DNA from: Paracidovorax avenae ATCC 19860
Lineage (GTDB): Bacteria > Pseudomonadota > Gammaproteobacteria > Burkholderiales > Burkholderiaceae_C
Assembly: GCF_000176855.2 (NCBI RefSeq)
Contig: NC_015138.1
Location: forward strand, 1,550,001 to 1,614,000
Direction: 5' to 3'
Length of the DNA stretch: 64,000 nucleotides
The notes under the pieces are model-generated. The model worked only from the letters and a program-made list of their open reading frames with translations, was not told the origin of the DNA and did no database searches. Numbering within the stretch: position 1 is the stretch's first letter; every line of letters begins with the position of its first letter. This document shows positions 19,892-28,540 of this stretch, in pieces. Both the position numbers and the translations under genes were made by a program.

Positions 19892-20290
19892 ATGCCCGCG
19901 CCGCCGCCACCCCCTGCGCCGCGGGCCGCGGACGGCCGCGAGCGCGCGGCCCCCGACCCGTACGGCGAGGCCGGCGGGGCGGCTGCACCGTTCGCCCCCG
20001 ACCTGCACGACGCGCGCCACCTCTGGCTGAAGGCCGCGCTGCTGCTGGCCTGGGCGGCGGTGTCCTTCGGCGCCTGCTACTTCGTGCGGGACCTGACCTG
20101 GCGGGTGGGCGACTGGCCGCTGGGCTACTGGATCGCGTCGCAGGGCGCGGTGCTGGCCTTCATCGCCATCGTGGTGGTCTATTGCGTGGCGATGGACCGC
20201 TTCGAGCGCGCGGACGCGCGGGAGGCGGCTGCGGCGATCGCGGGGGGCGACGAGCCGGCCGCGGGCGGCTCGCCGAACTCCCATGTCTGA
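19892..20290 (+). CDS. DUF4212 small subunit of a sodium/solute symporter
   Basis: A 132-residue protein with two membrane helices (about 47-65 and 83-105) after a Pro/Ala-rich cytoplasmic N-terminus. DUF4212 proteins are encoded directly before VC_2705-type sodium:solute symporters and are thought to be a small accessory subunit. Its stop overlaps the ATG of the symporter gene (20283) by 8 nt, so the two are translationally coupled. It lies 16 bp downstream of ppsA in the same direction, so read-through is possible. Confidence 0.85.
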   Translation: MPAPPPPPAPRAADGRERAAPDPYGEAGGAAAPFAPDLHDARHLWLKAALLLAWAAVSFGACYFVRDLTWRVGDWPLGYWIASQGAVLAFIAIVVVYCVAMDRFERADAREAAAAIAGGDEPAAGGSPNSHV

Positions 20291-22376
20291 CGGGCGTTCC
20301 GGCGGCCCCGGGGCCACGGGGAACGGGCGCCTGCACCGCCTGCTGGCGCTCTACACCGTGGGCGTGCTGGCCTTCCTGGCCCTCATGGCCTGGGCCGAGC
20401 GCCGGGGCCTGTCGCGGCAATGGATCGGGCCGATCTTCCTGTTCCTCTCGGTGATGGTTTATGCGGCCATCGGCGTTTATGGCCGCACTACCGACCCGGA
20501 GGAGTACTACGTCGCGGGCCGGCGCATCCCGCCGTTCTACAACGGCATGGCGGCTGCGGCCGACTGGATGAGCGCGGCCTCGTTCATCAGCCTCTCGGGC
20601 GCGCTCTACCTGCAGGGCTTCTCGGGCGGGCCGGGGCAGGCCGGCGGCCTGGCCTACCTGCTGGGCTGGACGGGGGGCTTCTGCCTCGTCGCGCTGCTCA
20701 TCGCGCCGCATTTGCGCGCGATGAACCTCTACACGATTCCCGAATTCTTCCAGGTGCGCTTCGGCGGGCGCTGGCCGCGCGTGATCGCGGCGCTGGCGGC
20801 CGTGCTGTGCTCCTTCACCTACGTGGTGGCGCAGATCTACGGCGTGGGCCTGATCGCCTCGCGGCTCACGGGCGTGCAGTTCGAGATCGGCATCATGCTG
20901 GGCCTGGGCGGCGTGCTGCTGTGCTCCTTCCTGGGCGGCATGCGCGCCATCACCTGGACACAGGTGGCGCAGTACGTGGTCATCCTGCTGGCCTTCCTGA
21001 TCCCCGTGTCGTGGCTGGCGTACAAGCAACTGGGCAACCCGCTCGCGGCCGCTGTCTATGGCGGGCAGATCGGCAAGATCGCCGCACTGGAGTCGCAGCT
21101 GCTGCAGTCTCCGGCCGAGCGCGAGGTGGTCGCCGCGCACGAGCGCCGCGCCCATGAGCTCCAGGAGCGGCTGCGCGACGTGCCCGCGGCCCTGGAGCGG
21201 GAGCGCGAAGCGGCGCGCGAGCGCGTGCACCGGCTGCGCGACACGCATGCCGACGTCGCCCTCGTGGTGGCCGCCAGCCGCGAACTGGCCCTGCTGCCGC
21301 GCGACGCCGAGGCCGCGCGCGAACTCTGGACGCGCGAGATGCGCGAGGCCCGGGAGCGCGCCCGCCCGCTCGGCGGCCTGCCGCCGCACGGCCTGGCCTA
21401 CGCGGGCGACCCCGATGGCACGCCCGCGCAGCGGGAAGCCTACGAGGTATCGCGCCGCAACTTCCTGGCACTGATGTTCTGCCTCATGGTTGGCACCGCC
21501 GGCCTGCCGCACCTGCTCACGCGCTACTACACCGTGCCCACGCCCTCGGCCGCGCGCGCCTCGGTCGCGTGGTCGCTGTTTTTCATTGCGCTGCTCTACC
21601 TGAGCGCACCGGCCCTCGCGGTGCTGGTCAAGTTCGAGGTCATGCAGAACCTCGTGGGCAGCCGCTTCGATGCGCTCCCGGGCTGGATCGGGCAGTGGTC
21701 GCGGGTCGATCCGTCCCTGCTGTCCGTGCAGGACGTCAACGGCGACGGCATCGTGCAGTTCGGCGAGATCCGGCTCGGCGCCGACCTCATCATGCTGGCC
21801 ACGCCGGAGCTGGGGGGACTGCCCTACGTGATCTCCGGGCTGGTGGCCGCGGGCGGGCTGGCAGCGGCCCTCTCCACCGCCGACGGGCTGCTGCTCACCA
21901 TCAGCAACGCCCTGGTGCGCGACCTCTACCTGCATGGCGGCCGCCGCGGCCGGCCGGTGTCGCCCGAGCACCGCGTGATCCTCACCAAGTTCGCGCTGCT
22001 GGCGGTGGCGCTGTGCGCCGCCTTCGTCGCCGCGCTCAAGCGCTCGGAGATCCTGCCCATGGTGTCGGCGTCGTTCTCCATCGCCGCCTCGGCCTTCGTG
22101 CCCACCATGGTGCTGGGCATCTTCTGGCGGGGCGCCACGCGCCAGGGCGCCGTGGCGGGCATGCTCTGCGGCCTGGGCACGGCGCTCTACTACCTTGCCG
22201 CGCCCACCGATGCCGTGCAGGCCGTGGTGCCGGCCTGGCTGCTGCCGGACGGCCTGTGGTTCGGCATCGACCCGGTTTCCGCGGGCGTGTTCGGCGTGCC
22301 TGCGGGCCTGGTGGCGGCCTGGCTGGCGAGCCTCGCGACGCGGCCTGCGCGCGCGCCGGAACGGCCGCCCGGCTGA
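20283..22376 (+). CDS. Sodium:solute symporter, VC_2705/ActP-like subfamily
   Basis: A 697-residue SSF-family transporter, probably for acetate or another small monocarboxylate with Na+. The first conserved helix pair and the YYVAGRRIPPFYNGMAAAADWMSAASF stretch with nearby residues are typical of the family, as is LSTADGLLLTISNALVRD. A charged insertion of about 130 residues (roughly 260-395), rich in Glu/Arg heptads and likely coiled coil, separates the middle helices. At residues 484-495 the loop DVNGDGIVQFGE fits a canonical EF-hand. Translation is coupled to the DUF4212 subunit upstream. Substrate is inferred from the family only. Confidence 0.9.
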   Translation: MSDGRSGGPGATGNGRLHRLLALYTVGVLAFLALMAWAERRGLSRQWIGPIFLFLSVMVYAAIGVYGRTTDPEEYYVAGRRIPPFYNGMAAAADWMSAASFISLSGALYLQGFSGGPGQAGGLAYLLGWTGGFCLVALLIAPHLRAMNLYTIPEFFQVRFGGRWPRVIAALAAVLCSFTYVVAQIYGVGLIASRLTGVQFEIGIMLGLGGVLLCSFLGGMRAITWTQVAQYVVILLAFLIPVSWLAYKQLGNPLAAAVYGGQIGKIAALESQLLQSPAEREVVAAHERRAHELQERLRDVPAALEREREAARERVHRLRDTHADVALVVAASRELALLPRDAEAARELWTREMREARERARPLGGLPPHGLAYAGDPDGTPAQREAYEVSRRNFLALMFCLMVGTAGLPHLLTRYYTVPTPSAARASVAWSLFFIALLYLSAPALAVLVKFEVMQNLVGSRFDALPGWIGQWSRVDPSLLSVQDVNGDGIVQFGEIRLGADLIMLATPELGGLPYVISGLVAAGGLAAALSTADGLLLTISNALVRDLYLHGGRRGRPVSPEHRVILTKFALLAVALCAAFVAALKRSEILPMVSASFSIAASAFVPTMVLGIFWRGATRQGAVAGMLCGLGTALYYLAAPTDAVQAVVPAWLLPDGLWFGIDPVSAGVFGVPAGLVAAWLASLATRPARAPERPPG

Positions 22377-22390
22377 CGGCGCGCGCCCAT

Positions 22391-22972
22391 ATGGACAGAA
22401 ACCCGGATTCACAAACCCGGGGGCGCATGCGACTCTGCACCGCACATCGCCACTCGCGGCCGCGTGCCGGATCCAACGTGCTTCTCGTCAAAACCCCCGC
22501 CGGCCAGTTGGCTCTCAAGGATCGCCATGGCGGCCTCACGCCGCGCCAGCGATCCGCGTTCATCCTTTTCGACGGCCGGCGCACCGTGGGGCAGGTACTG
22601 GCCGCCACGGCGGCCGTGGGCATCACCATGGACGACGTGCAGGCCATGATCGACCAGGGGCTGCTGGAGAGCCCGGACGGGCGGCCCCTGGCGCGCCCGC
22701 AGGCCGTGCCGGCCGGCACGGGGCAGGGCCCGTCCGCCGCGGAGCCGGACGCGGCGCCCGCACCGGCAGCCACCGCGATGGCGGACCGCTACCAGGGGGC
22801 CTACCGCGTCGCCACCGAACTCACCTCCGGTGCCGGCCTGCGCGGCTTCCGCCTGAACCTGGCGGTGGAGGGCGCACGCAACGTCGAGGAGCTTGCCGCG
22901 CTGGCCCCGAAGATCCGCGAGCTGGTCGGCGATGAGAAGTACCGCCGCCTGCAGGACGCGCTGTTCGGCTGA
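22391..22972 (+). CDS. Hypothetical protein
   Basis: Up to 193 residues from the ATG at 22391. A GTG at 22478, giving a 164-residue protein beginning LLVKTPAGQLALKDR, may be the true start since the first 29 residues are Arg/His-rich and look non-coding. The N-terminal part has LTPRQRSAFILFDGRRTVGQVL, reminiscent of small helical regulatory domains. A Pro/Ala linker follows, then a helical C-terminus (GFRLNLAVEGARNVEELAALAPKIREL). It lies 14 bp after the symporter gene. Function unknown; a cytoplasmic regulatory role is only a guess. Confidence 0.6.
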   Translation: MDRNPDSQTRGRMRLCTAHRHSRPRAGSNVLLVKTPAGQLALKDRHGGLTPRQRSAFILFDGRRTVGQVLAATAAVGITMDDVQAMIDQGLLESPDGRPLARPQAVPAGTGQGPSAAEPDAAPAPAATAMADRYQGAYRVATELTSGAGLRGFRLNLAVEGARNVEELAALAPKIRELVGDEKYRRLQDALFG

Positions 22973-22974
22973 AA

Positions 22975-24063
22975 TCAGTTCTGCGGGTCCACCCGGCCGT
23001 AGGCGCCGTTGGCGCCCTGGTTCGGCCCGGCGATGTAGAACAGGGTGTTGAGCGGTTGCTGGTTCAGCCCGTTGCCGAACGCGATGCCGCGCAGTCCGTC
23101 CACGCGCAACACGGTGCCGTCGGCCTGGGCCAGCACGCCCTTGGTCACGCCGGTGGCCATGTCGAAGGCGCCGATGGTGCCGTCGCCTTCATTGGCGATC
23201 AGCAGCTGGCCGGAGGCACCGCCGAAGTTCGCGGGCGCCAGGGCCACGCCCCAGGGCGCGTTCAGCGGGGCGCCGGGCTGCAGCAGGCGCTGGGCCAGCG
23301 TGCCGTCGGTATTGAACAGGTTTACCGCGCCCGTGGCGCTGCCGTGCACGGCGTTGCGGCCGCTGGCGTCCTGGCGTGCATAGGTCACCACGATGCGCGA
23401 GCCGATCGCCTGGATGCCGTAGGGGGCGTAGTCGGCGGGCAACTGCGGGTCGGAGAAGTCGCTGGCGAGCCGGACCTTGCGGAAGCTGCCGTCGAACACA
23501 TCCACCTTGCGGTTGCGGAAGTCGGTGGCGTAGAGGAAGTTGGCATTGCCGTTGGCGGCGATCGCCAGGCCCTTGTACACCGCGCCGCCCGCGCCGTCGC
23601 TGTAGGTGACGATGGCATTGTTCAGGTCGGCGGCGGGGCTCCAGCCGGAGATGCTGCCGTCTTCGCTGGAGAAGATGAAGCGGCTCGGGCCGGTCACGCC
23701 GCCCTTGGTGACCTGGAAGTCGCTGCCGCCGCTGAACACGATGCCAGTCGGGTTGGCCGGCGCCGTGCCCGCGGGCGGCACCGTGACCACCAGCGACTGC
23801 GGCACGCCGTTGCCGTCGTAGAGCGTGGATTTCTGGGTGGCGGTGGCCGTCACCCACACGAAGCCCTGCGGGTTGAAGGCGATGCCCCAGCCGTTCTTGA
23901 GGTTGGGGTCCGTCTGCGTGGACGGAACGCTGCCGTCGGACACCACGGTGCGCGCGGTGAACGCGGTGGCGACGGACGGCGTCGGGCTGCCGCCGCCTCC
24001 GCAGGCGGCCAGGAAGAGGGCGGCTGCGGGCGCGAGGGCCAGCAGGTGGCGGGAAATTTTCAC
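22975..24063 (-). CDS. TIGR03118-like beta-propeller lipoprotein
   Basis: About 362 residues. A signal sequence with lipobox LAAC (residues about 17-20) is followed by a Gly-rich linker (GGGGS), so it is a lipoprotein. The body has repeating blade-like motifs (GWGIAFNPQGFVWVT, GLAIAANGNANFLYATDF, GVALAPANFGGASGQLLIAN) typical of the TIGR03118 group of secreted proteins of unknown function. The GTG at 24063 is preferred over the GTG at 24078 because GGAG lies 9 nt upstream. It converges with the unknown gene at 22391 (2-bp gap). Confidence 0.78.
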   Translation of the reverse strand: MKISRHLLALAPAAALFLAACGGGGSPTPSVATAFTARTVVSDGSVPSTQTDPNLKNGWGIAFNPQGFVWVTATATQKSTLYDGNGVPQSLVVTVPPAGTAPANPTGIVFSGGSDFQVTKGGVTGPSRFIFSSEDGSISGWSPAADLNNAIVTYSDGAGGAVYKGLAIAANGNANFLYATDFRNRKVDVFDGSFRKVRLASDFSDPQLPADYAPYGIQAIGSRIVVTYARQDASGRNAVHGSATGAVNLFNTDGTLAQRLLQPGAPLNAPWGVALAPANFGGASGQLLIANEGDGTIGAFDMATGVTKGVLAQADGTVLRVDGLRGIAFGNGLNQQPLNTLFYIAGPNQGANGAYGRVDPQN

Positions 24064-24210
24064 GGGACAAGACTCCACGGGTTGCGGCAGGATGTTCTGC
24101 GCGTTGTGGGTACCCGTGGGCCGGAGAAAGGTTGCCGTGCTGCGGAATCTGCGGCACGGCGGCCGCAGGCCGGCGCAGCGGCCGGCCCGGGAAAAGACCC
24201 GGAAAAGGGC

Positions 24211-24570
24211 TCAGCGACCGACGCCGAGCAGCTCCACGTCGAACTTCAGCGTGGCGTTCGGGGGGATCACGCCGCCCGCGCCGCGCGCGCCGTAGCCCAG
24301 GGCCGCGGGGATGATGAGCGTGCGCTGGCCGCCGATCTTCATGCCCTGCACGCCTTCGTCCCAGCCCTTGATCACCATGCCGGCGCCGAGGTGGAACTCG
24401 AACGGGGCATTGCGGTCGCGGCTGGAGTCGAACTTCGCGCCCTGCTGGCCGTCGTTGTAGAGCCAGCCGGTGTAGTGCACGCGCACCGGCTGGCCGCTAG
24501 TGGCCTCGGTGCCTTCGCCGACGGTGGTGTCTTCGTACTGCAGGCCGGACGGGGTGGTGGTGAATGCCAT
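24211..24570 (-). CDS. FKBP-type peptidyl-prolyl cis-trans isomerase
   Basis: A 119-residue single-domain FKBP catalysing cis-trans isomerisation of prolyl bonds. Family hallmarks are VRVHYTGWLYNDG, FDSSRDRNAPFEFHLG, VIKGWDEGVQGMKIGG and IPPNATLKFDVELL. There is no signal peptide, so it is cytoplasmic. The HxlR-type regulator gene lies 51 bp upstream in the same direction. Confidence 0.95.
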   Translation of the reverse strand: MAFTTTPSGLQYEDTTVGEGTEATSGQPVRVHYTGWLYNDGQQGAKFDSSRDRNAPFEFHLGAGMVIKGWDEGVQGMKIGGQRTLIIPAALGYGARGAGGVIPPNATLKFDVELLGVGR

Positions 24571-24621
24571 GGGGGAAAAACTCCTGGTGATGGGTAAAGG
24601 GGAGGGGCCGCTGCTCGCCGG

Positions 24622-24960
24622 TCAGTTCCGGGGGGCAGAGGGCGCCGCAGCGGCGGCCCTGGCGGCGCGGGCGGCGACCCAGCGGGTGGCGAAGGCCTGC
24701 ACGTCGCTCAGGCGCTTGAGCAGGTCCACGCCCGAGGGCGTGACCGTGTAGCCGTCGCTGCCGTGGTCCAGCAGGCCGGCCTCGCGCAATTCCTTGATGC
24801 GCGTGTTGAGGGTGTTGGGCGTGATGCCGCCCACGCTGTCCTGCAGCAACCGGAACGTTTGCGGATGGCCGTCGCGCAGGGCCCAGAGCACGCGCAGCGC
24901 ATAACGGCATTCGAGCTTCTCGAAAAGCTGGTTGATGGCGGCGTTTTCCTTGGAACTCAT
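24622..24960 (-). CDS. HxlR-family winged-helix regulator
   Basis: A 112-residue DNA-binding protein with the HxlR winged helix: ALRVLWALRDGHPQTFRLL, then ITPNTLNTRIKELREAGLLD and the wing DGYTVTPSGVDLLKRL. The typical redox Cys near the N-terminus is present once (ECRYALRV). The start at 24960 follows AAGGAG-like sequence; the longer frame adds only 20 unsupported residues. Its target is not evident; the FKBP gene downstream may be in the same unit. Confidence 0.85.
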   Translation of the reverse strand: MSSKENAAINQLFEKLECRYALRVLWALRDGHPQTFRLLQDSVGGITPNTLNTRIKELREAGLLDHGSDGYTVTPSGVDLLKRLSDVQAFATRWVAARAARAAAAAPSAPRN

Positions 24961-25045
24961 GGCGGGTTCTCCTTGCGCATGGGCAGGCGCGGCTGGCGGG
25001 ACGGATGGGCACCCGGGCACCGCGAAAATATAGCCTGGAAATCCG

Positions 25046-25069
25046 TTTGCTACAAGTTTAATAGCTCAA
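25046..25069. repeat. Short AT-rich imperfect dyad
   Basis: GCTA and TAGC arms (25049-25052, 25062-25065) around an AT-rich centre, in the 143-bp gap between the HxlR and LysR genes. It resembles the perfect dyad at 52453-52471 and may belong to the same class of small intergenic repeats. Weak evidence. Confidence 0.3.
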
Positions 25070-25103
25070 AATTCATGTCTGGCAGGCACCTCACCCAAAT
25101 AAC

Positions 25104-26042
25104 TCAGGTGTTACCCGCCTGTTGCACTCGCGCTGCCTCCCCGTCGCCCCCGCGGCGGGCCAGGTAATCGGCCAGCAGCGCGGCGGCGGCGGGCAGGCCG
25201 TCGCCCGCCCGGGCGCACAGGGCGAAGCGCCGGCGGGCCCAGGGATCGGCCAGCGGCACCACGCGCACGCCGCTGGCGGCGGCGAACGGCTCCGCCACCT
25301 CCCGCGGCACGACGCTGATGGCCAGGTTGGCGCGCACCACGCGCAGCGCGGCGTCGAAGTTCGACACGAACACCCGGTGCAGCAGGCTGCGCCCCTCCAG
25401 CGCGGCTGCGCGCGCGAGCAGCACCTGCACCGCGCTCAGGGCGGGCATGCTGACGAACTCGTAGCCCAGCACGTCGGCGAAGCGCACGGTCTCCAGGGCC
25501 GCCACGGGATGGGACGGGTGGGCCGCGATGGCGAGGTGGTCGCTGCGGTAGGCCCGCGTGTGCAGCCCCTGCAGGTCGGCCGCGTCCCAGCAGATGCCCA
25601 GCGACGCGCTGCCCTCGCGCACGCCGCGCACCACTTCCGGACTCACGCGCTCTTCCATGCTCACCTGGATGTCGCGGTGCGCGGGCTCCTGCAGGAAGGC
25701 GGCCACGTCGTCGGCCAGCGATTCGGCCATGACCGAGGCCGTGACCAGCATGCGCACGTGGCCGCGCACGCCCGTGGCAAAGCCGGCCATGTCACGCTCG
25801 ATGCGGCCTGCGGTGGCCAGCATCTCGCGCGCGTGCTCCAGCAGCGTCTCCCCGGCGGGCGTCGGGGCCACGCCATGGCGCCTGCGCACCAGCAGCCGGG
25901 TGCCCAGGGTGTCCTCCAGCTGCGCCAGGCGCTTGCTGACCGCTGAGCCCACGATGGACTCGCGTTCCGCCGCGCGCGCGATATTGCGTTGTTCGCAGAC
26001 GGCCACGAACAGCCGCAGGGTCTGGAGATCGAGGGAGCGCAT
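25104..26042 (-). CDS. LysR-family transcriptional regulator
   Basis: A 312-residue LTTR with the N-terminal winged helix (LQTLRLFVAVCEQRNIARAAER, then GSAVSKRLAQLEDTLGTRLLVRR) and a C-terminal periplasmic-binding-like effector domain from about residue 90. AAGGAAT sits upstream of the ATG at 26042. It is divergent from the HMG-CoA lyase gene over a 115-bp gap that holds a TTCCT-N3-AGGAA dyad, so it is the probable regulator of the lyase/CoA-transferase/Bug operon. The longer open frame to 26732 is antisense to the lyase and rejected. Confidence 0.92.
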   Translation of the reverse strand: MRSLDLQTLRLFVAVCEQRNIARAAERESIVGSAVSKRLAQLEDTLGTRLLVRRRHGVAPTPAGETLLEHAREMLATAGRIERDMAGFATGVRGHVRMLVTASVMAESLADDVAAFLQEPAHRDIQVSMEERVSPEVVRGVREGSASLGICWDAADLQGLHTRAYRSDHLAIAAHPSHPVAALETVRFADVLGYEFVSMPALSAVQVLLARAAALEGRSLLHRVFVSNFDAALRVVRANLAISVVPREVAEPFAAASGVRVVPLADPWARRRFALCARAGDGLPAAAALLADYLARRGGDGEAARVQQAGNT

Positions 26043-26052
26043 GGTCGAGATA

Positions 26053-26065
26053 TTCCTTTCAGGAA
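26053..26065. promoter_or_regulatory. Candidate LysR operator dyad
   Basis: TTCCT-TTC-AGGAA is a perfect 5-bp inverted repeat just upstream of the LysR gene start, with the T-N11-A layout common to LTTR sites. Confidence 0.45.
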
Positions 26066-26157
26066 ATTCTGGGCTTCCCAAATTGAGATCATGGAGTGTG
26101 CGGGAATTTCTAGAATGGGGCACACGGCCGCCGACGGCCGGGAACGAGGAGACATCC

Positions 26158-27135
26158 ATGACCCCATCCACCGACGCATCCGCCACGGCACGCGGCCCCG
26201 CGCCGCGCGCGCAGGTGCGCGAGGTCGGCCTGCGCGACGGCCTGCAGAGCATCGCCGCCATCCTCCCCACGGAGCGCAAGATCGCCTGGGTCGCCGCGGC
26301 CCACGCTGCCGGGCAGCGGGAAATCGAGGTGGGCTCCTTCGTGCCGGCGCGCCTGCTGCCGCAACTGGCGGACACGGCCGAGGTGCTGGCGTTCGCCCGG
26401 ACGCTGCCGGGGCTCGTGGCGTCCGTGCTGGTGCCCAACCTGAAGGGCGCCGAGCGCGCACTGGAGTGCGGCGCCCACCTGATGGTCGTGCCGCTCTCCG
26501 CCAGCCATGCCCACAGCCTGGCCAACCTGCGCAAGACCCCCGACGAGGTCGTGGCCGAGGTGGCGCGCATCCGCGCGGCGCGCGATGCCTCCGGCAGCCG
26601 CACCCTCATCGAGGGCGGCGTGGGCACGGCCTTCGGCTGCACGCTGCAGGGCGACGTGGACGAAGCCGAGGTGCTGCGCCTCCTGCAGGCGCTGCTGGAC
26701 GCCGGGGCCGACCGCGTGAGCCTGGCCGACACCGTGGGCTATGCGGATCCGGCTTCGGTCGCCAGGCTCTTCGGCAAGGCCCGCGACCGGGTGGGCGACC
26801 GCCTCGCCTGCGCGCATTTCCACGACACCCGCGGCATGGGCCTGGCCAATGCCTGCGCGGCCTGGCAGGCGGGCGTCACGCGGTTCGACGCGAGCCTGGC
26901 CGGCATCGGCGGCTGCCCGCACGCGCCCGGCGCCAGCGGCAACGTGGCCACGGAAGACCTCGCCTTCATGCTGGAGCGCATGGGCATCGCCACCGGCCTG
27001 GACCTGCCGGCCCTGCTGGCCCTGCGCGGGCGCGTGCCGGAGTGGCTGGCGGGCGAGACCCTGCATGGGACACTCTGGCGCGCCGGCCTGCCGCGGGGCG
27101 GCCTCGTGGCGCGGCCCGAGCCGGTGCCCGCCTGA
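26158..27135 (+). CDS. mvaB: Hydroxymethylglutaryl-CoA lyase
   Basis: A 325-residue DRE-TIM metallolyase splitting 3-hydroxy-3-methylglutaryl-CoA into acetoacetate and acetyl-CoA. The catalytic Arg is in REVGLRDGLQS, the metal-binding His pair in AHFHDTRGMGL, and the signature Cys in GGCPHAPGASGNVATED. GAGGAGACATCC precedes the ATG. It heads a three-gene run with a CoA-transferase and a Bug binding protein, and the LysR gene is divergent. In this setting it more likely serves uptake and breakdown of an external branched dicarboxylate than leucine catabolism alone. Confidence 0.93.
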   Translation: MTPSTDASATARGPAPRAQVREVGLRDGLQSIAAILPTERKIAWVAAAHAAGQREIEVGSFVPARLLPQLADTAEVLAFARTLPGLVASVLVPNLKGAERALECGAHLMVVPLSASHAHSLANLRKTPDEVVAEVARIRAARDASGSRTLIEGGVGTAFGCTLQGDVDEAEVLRLLQALLDAGADRVSLADTVGYADPASVARLFGKARDRVGDRLACAHFHDTRGMGLANACAAWQAGVTRFDASLAGIGGCPHAPGASGNVATEDLAFMLERMGIATGLDLPALLALRGRVPEWLAGETLHGTLWRAGLPRGGLVARPEPVPA

Positions 27136-27240
27136 AGCGGGCCGGCACGCACCTGCTGCGTGCCTGGCCGCGCCTTCGCACGGAGCACCGTTGCCTGCCA
27201 CTGGTCCTTTCTTCCGTCCGATCCTTCATTTCCGCTGTCC

Positions 27241-28464
27241 ATGACTTCCCTGACTGCTTCCCCGGCCCCGTCCCCGCAATCCCCCCTGCCACTGGCGGGC
27301 CTGCGCGTGGTGGAGTTCACCCACATGGTCATGGGGCCGACCTGCGGCATGGTGCTGGCCGACCTCGGCGCCGAGGTCATCAAGGTCGAGCCCGTGGACG
27401 GCGACCGCACGCGCCACCTGCTGGGCGCGGGCGCGGGCTTCTTCCCCATGTTCAACCGCAACAAGAAGAGCATCGCCATCGACCTGCGCAGCCCCCGGGG
27501 CCTGGAGGTGGCGATCCGCCTCGCGTCCTCCGCGGACGTGGTGGCGCAGAACTTCAAGCCCGGCGTGATGGCCAGGTACGGCCTGGACTACGCCGCGCTC
27601 TCGCGCCTGAACGAAGGGCTGGTGTACGTGAACCACACCGGCTTCCTGCCGGGGCCCTACGAGCACCGCACGGCGCTCGACGAGGTGGTGCAGATGATGG
27701 GGGGCCTGGCCTACATGACGGGCCGCCCCGGCGACCCATTGCGCGCCGGCAGCAGCGTGAACGACATCATGGGCGGCATGTTCGGCGCCATCGGGGCCAT
27801 GGCGGCGCTGATGCAGCGCGCGCGCACCGGCCGCGGCCAGGAAGTGGACTCCGCGCTGTTCGAGAACAACGTCTTCCTCGTGGGCCAGCACATGATGCAG
27901 TACGCCGTCACCGGCCAGCCCGCCGCGCCCATGCCGGACCGCATCTCCTCCTGGGCCGTGTACGACGTGTTCAGCGTCAAGGACGGCGGCCAGATCTTCC
28001 TGGCGGCGGTGAGCGATGCGCAGTGGCAGACCTTCTGCGATGCCATGGGTTACGCCGACCTGAAGGCCGACCCGGCCCTGGCCACCAACAACGACCGCGT
28101 GCGGGCCCGGGGCACGCTGCTGCCGGAGCTGCGGCGGCGCCTCGCGGAGCACACGGCCGACGCGCTCGCCGCCATCTTCGAGCGCCACGGCCTGCCGTTC
28201 GCCCCCATCCTGCGGCCGGAGCAGCTCTTCGACGATCCCCACCTGAACGCCACCGGCGGCCTGGCCGAGATCACGCTGCCTGACGGCGAGTGCGCCGGCG
28301 AGCGCGCGCGCGTCACGCTCATGCCGCTGCGCATGGACGGCGAACGCCTGCCCGTGCGCACCGACCCGCCGCGCCTGGGCGAGCACACGCGCGAACTGCT
28401 CGAAGGCCTGGGCTACGCACCCGGCGCCATCGATGCGCTGCACGAGGCCCTCGCCGTGGCCTGA
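27241..28464 (+). CDS. Family III CoA-transferase (CaiB/BaiF)
   Basis: A 407-residue class III CoA-transferase. It opens with LPLAGLRVVEFTHMVMGPTCGMVLADLGAEVIKVE, the family signature. The catalytic Asp is expected in the EVDSALFEN region, and the C-terminal part has GLPFAPILRPEQLFDDPHL. It moves CoA from a donor such as succinyl-CoA to a carboxylic acid. Position between an HMG-CoA lyase and a Bug protein suggests its acceptor is the acid cleaved, as CoA ester, by the lyase. The acceptor is inferred. Confidence 0.92.
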   Translation: MTSLTASPAPSPQSPLPLAGLRVVEFTHMVMGPTCGMVLADLGAEVIKVEPVDGDRTRHLLGAGAGFFPMFNRNKKSIAIDLRSPRGLEVAIRLASSADVVAQNFKPGVMARYGLDYAALSRLNEGLVYVNHTGFLPGPYEHRTALDEVVQMMGGLAYMTGRPGDPLRAGSSVNDIMGGMFGAIGAMAALMQRARTGRGQEVDSALFENNVFLVGQHMMQYAVTGQPAAPMPDRISSWAVYDVFSVKDGGQIFLAAVSDAQWQTFCDAMGYADLKADPALATNNDRVRARGTLLPELRRRLAEHTADALAAIFERHGLPFAPILRPEQLFDDPHLNATGGLAEITLPDGECAGERARVTLMPLRMDGERLPVRTDPPRLGEHTRELLEGLGYAPGAIDALHEALAVA

Positions 28465-28540
28465 ACGGCCGACCGAGTTCCCCCAGGGGCCTTGACGAGC
28501 GCGGCACCAGTCCGCGCGGCCCCGCCACAACGATGGAGAC

